Below, piece after piece: positions 21,599 to 22,576 of a stretch of DNA of 22,576 bases; the stretch's first letter is position 1; every line of letters begins with the position of its first letter. This DNA comes from JACDBD01 sp050743385. GTDB lineage: Bacteria > Actinomycetota > Acidimicrobiia > IMCC26256 > JACDBD01. The notes beneath the pieces are model-generated. The model was not told the DNA's origin. It saw only the letters and a list, made by a program, of their open reading frames with translations, and did no database searches. The DNA lies in the NCBI GenBank assembly GCA_050743385.1, contig JBOGFJ010000018.1, positions 1-22,576 on the forward strand, written 5' to 3'. The translations under genes and the position numbers were made by a program.

Positions 21599-22522
21599 AT
21601 GACCATCCGCGGGGCGAACGCGATCATCGCCGGGGTCAACAAGGCGGGGACGACATCGCTGTTCGTCTCGCTCCAGGCTCATCCGCAGGTCGCGACCTCG
21701 GCGGTGAAGGAGACGCGCTACTTCCTCCCCGTCCGTTACGGGCAGCCGCTCGCTCCGGTGTCGGTGTACGAGTCGTACTTCGCGGACGCGGGCGACCGCC
21801 CCGTACGGCTCGAGGCGACGCCCTCCTACTTCTACGGCGGTGAGGCGCTGGTAGCGAAGATCGGCGAGCTCCTCGGGCCCGACGTGAGGATCCTGCTCGT
21901 GCTCCGCGAACCGGTCAGCCGGTTCGTCTCGTTCTTCTCGTTCCAGAAGGCGCGGCTGCGCATCCCCGAGACGCTGACAGTCGAGGAGTACCTCGCCACC
22001 GCCGACCGTCTCTCCCTGCCCGACTTCTCCGATCCCGACAACGAGCGCTGGTTCGGTTTCCTCGGGGGCTGCTATGCCGACTTTCTGCCCCCGTGGCGGG
22101 ACGGGTTCGGTCCCCGCCTTCGGGTGCTCTTCTTCGACGACCTCATGGGCTCACCGGCAACCGTGCTGCGCGACGTCGCGACCTGGCTCGAGATCGATCC
22201 CGATGCGTTCCCGGCGACCGAGATCAGCTCCGAGAACCGCACGACGGCGTTCCGCTTTCGTGGCTTCCAGCGGATCGCGCTCGGCGCCAACGATCGCTTC
22301 GAGCGCTTCCTGCGCCGCCATCCCGACCTGAAGCGACGGCTGCGGGCGGCGTACTACCGGATCAACGGGCGTGCCGCTCGCGAGGCCGTACCGGATGACG
22401 TGCGGGCTGAGCTGACGGCGCGCTATGCCGAGCCGAACGCCCGACTCGCCATGCAGCTCCGCGACGCGGGTGTGACCGCTCTCCCGGGCTGGCTCGAGCG
22501 AGGAGCTGCCATCCACCGATGA
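21599..22522 (+). CDS. PAPS-dependent sulfotransferase family protein
   Basis: The 307-residue cytoplasmic protein has the two cofactor motifs of sulfotransferases: the 5'-phosphosulfate loop GVNKAGTTSLFVSL (12-25, K15) and the 3'-phosphate motif LVLREPVSRFVSFF (100-113, R103 and S107). LEATPSYFYGG (71-81) and a late segment on FFDDLMGSPATVLRDVATWLEID are also usual in the bacterial heparan/chondroitin-type group. It should transfer sulfate from PAPS to a hydroxyl or amino group, plausibly of a glycan or lipid. No PAPS-synthesis gene is in the window. It is preceded by a separate leaderless-type promoter and followed by a hairpin, so it may be a single-gene unit. Confidence 0.88.
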   Translation: MTIRGANAIIAGVNKAGTTSLFVSLQAHPQVATSAVKETRYFLPVRYGQPLAPVSVYESYFADAGDRPVRLEATPSYFYGGEALVAKIGELLGPDVRILLVLREPVSRFVSFFSFQKARLRIPETLTVEEYLATADRLSLPDFSDPDNERWFGFLGGCYADFLPPWRDGFGPRLRVLFFDDLMGSPATVLRDVATWLEIDPDAFPATEISSENRTTAFRFRGFQRIALGANDRFERFLRRHPDLKRRLRAAYYRINGRAAREAVPDDVRAELTARYAEPNARLAMQLRDAGVTALPGWLERGAAIHR

Positions 22523-22524
22523 GG

Positions 22525-22543
22525 GGGCCGGCTTTGCCGGCCC
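22525..22543 (+). terminator. Hairpin terminator after the sulfotransferase gene
   Basis: The arms GGGCCGGC (22525-22532) and GCCGGCCC (22536-22543) pair perfectly around a TTT loop, two nt after the stop codon. There is only a short GTT, no real U-tract, as is common in high-GC actinobacteria. The remaining 33 nt show no feature. Confidence 0.6.
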
Positions 22544-22576
22544 GCGGGTTGCCAGGATTGCGCGGGAGCGGCGAGC

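Overview
The window is high-GC DNA (my impression is about 70%) with GTG/TTG starts, ATGA/GTGA gene overlaps and TANNNT-type -10 elements close to start codons. Gene order glyA - WecA/MraY-type transferase - AtpZ/AtpI-like genes - atpBEFHAGDC is the arrangement known from Actinomycetota such as Streptomyces and Mycobacterium. The AtpF with a secreted acidic N-terminal domain and the AtpG starting MAGGQERVLRRRI suggest a deep-branching class such as Acidimicrobiia. That class-level placement is an inference from protein style, not from a search.

Region 1 (1-9623) is a cell-surface polysaccharide locus. It holds the 3' part of an O-antigen ligase/polymerase-like membrane protein, a GT4 glycosyltransferase, a Wzx-type flippase on the opposite strand, two further GT4 enzymes, a NodB-type polysaccharide deacetylase, two FemAB/BioF2 (CelD/BcsL)-type GNAT acyltransferases and a JmjC/cupin-type Fe(II) oxygenase. 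The genes form tightly overlapping operons. Together they could assemble, export, deacetylate and re-acylate an extracellular glycan.

Region 2 (9687-12700) is housekeeping: rpiB, glyA and a polyprenyl-phosphate GlcNAc-1-phosphate transferase (WecA type), which could supply the lipid-linked primer for the glycan of region 1.

Region 3 (12701-20633) is a complete F-type ATP synthase operon: two small AtpZ/AtpI assembly-factor-like genes, then a, c, b, delta, alpha, gamma, beta and epsilon. Its leader has a strong sigma-A-like promoter with a perfect CRP-type palindrome on the start site, and a hairpin between a strong Shine-Dalgarno and the first start codon. Between atpA and atpG lies a 99-bp tandem repeat whose hairpin stems differ by compensatory changes. 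Between atpD and atpC there is a small ORF inside a long hairpin. Epsilon is short, b carries an extracytoplasmic two-cysteine domain, and gamma has an extra C-terminal tail.

Region 4 (20634-22576) has a putative lipoprotein with a GH18-like barrel motif and a PAPS-type sulfotransferase. Each has a TANNNT element exactly 6 nt before its start codon, suggesting leaderless transcription. A hairpin follows the sulfotransferase. No tRNA, rRNA, CRISPR array, insertion sequence or prophage gene was recognised.

I see no wholly new multi-gene system here. The most unusual signals are non-coding: the covarying tandem hairpins inside the atp operon and a related spacer between glyA and the WecA gene.
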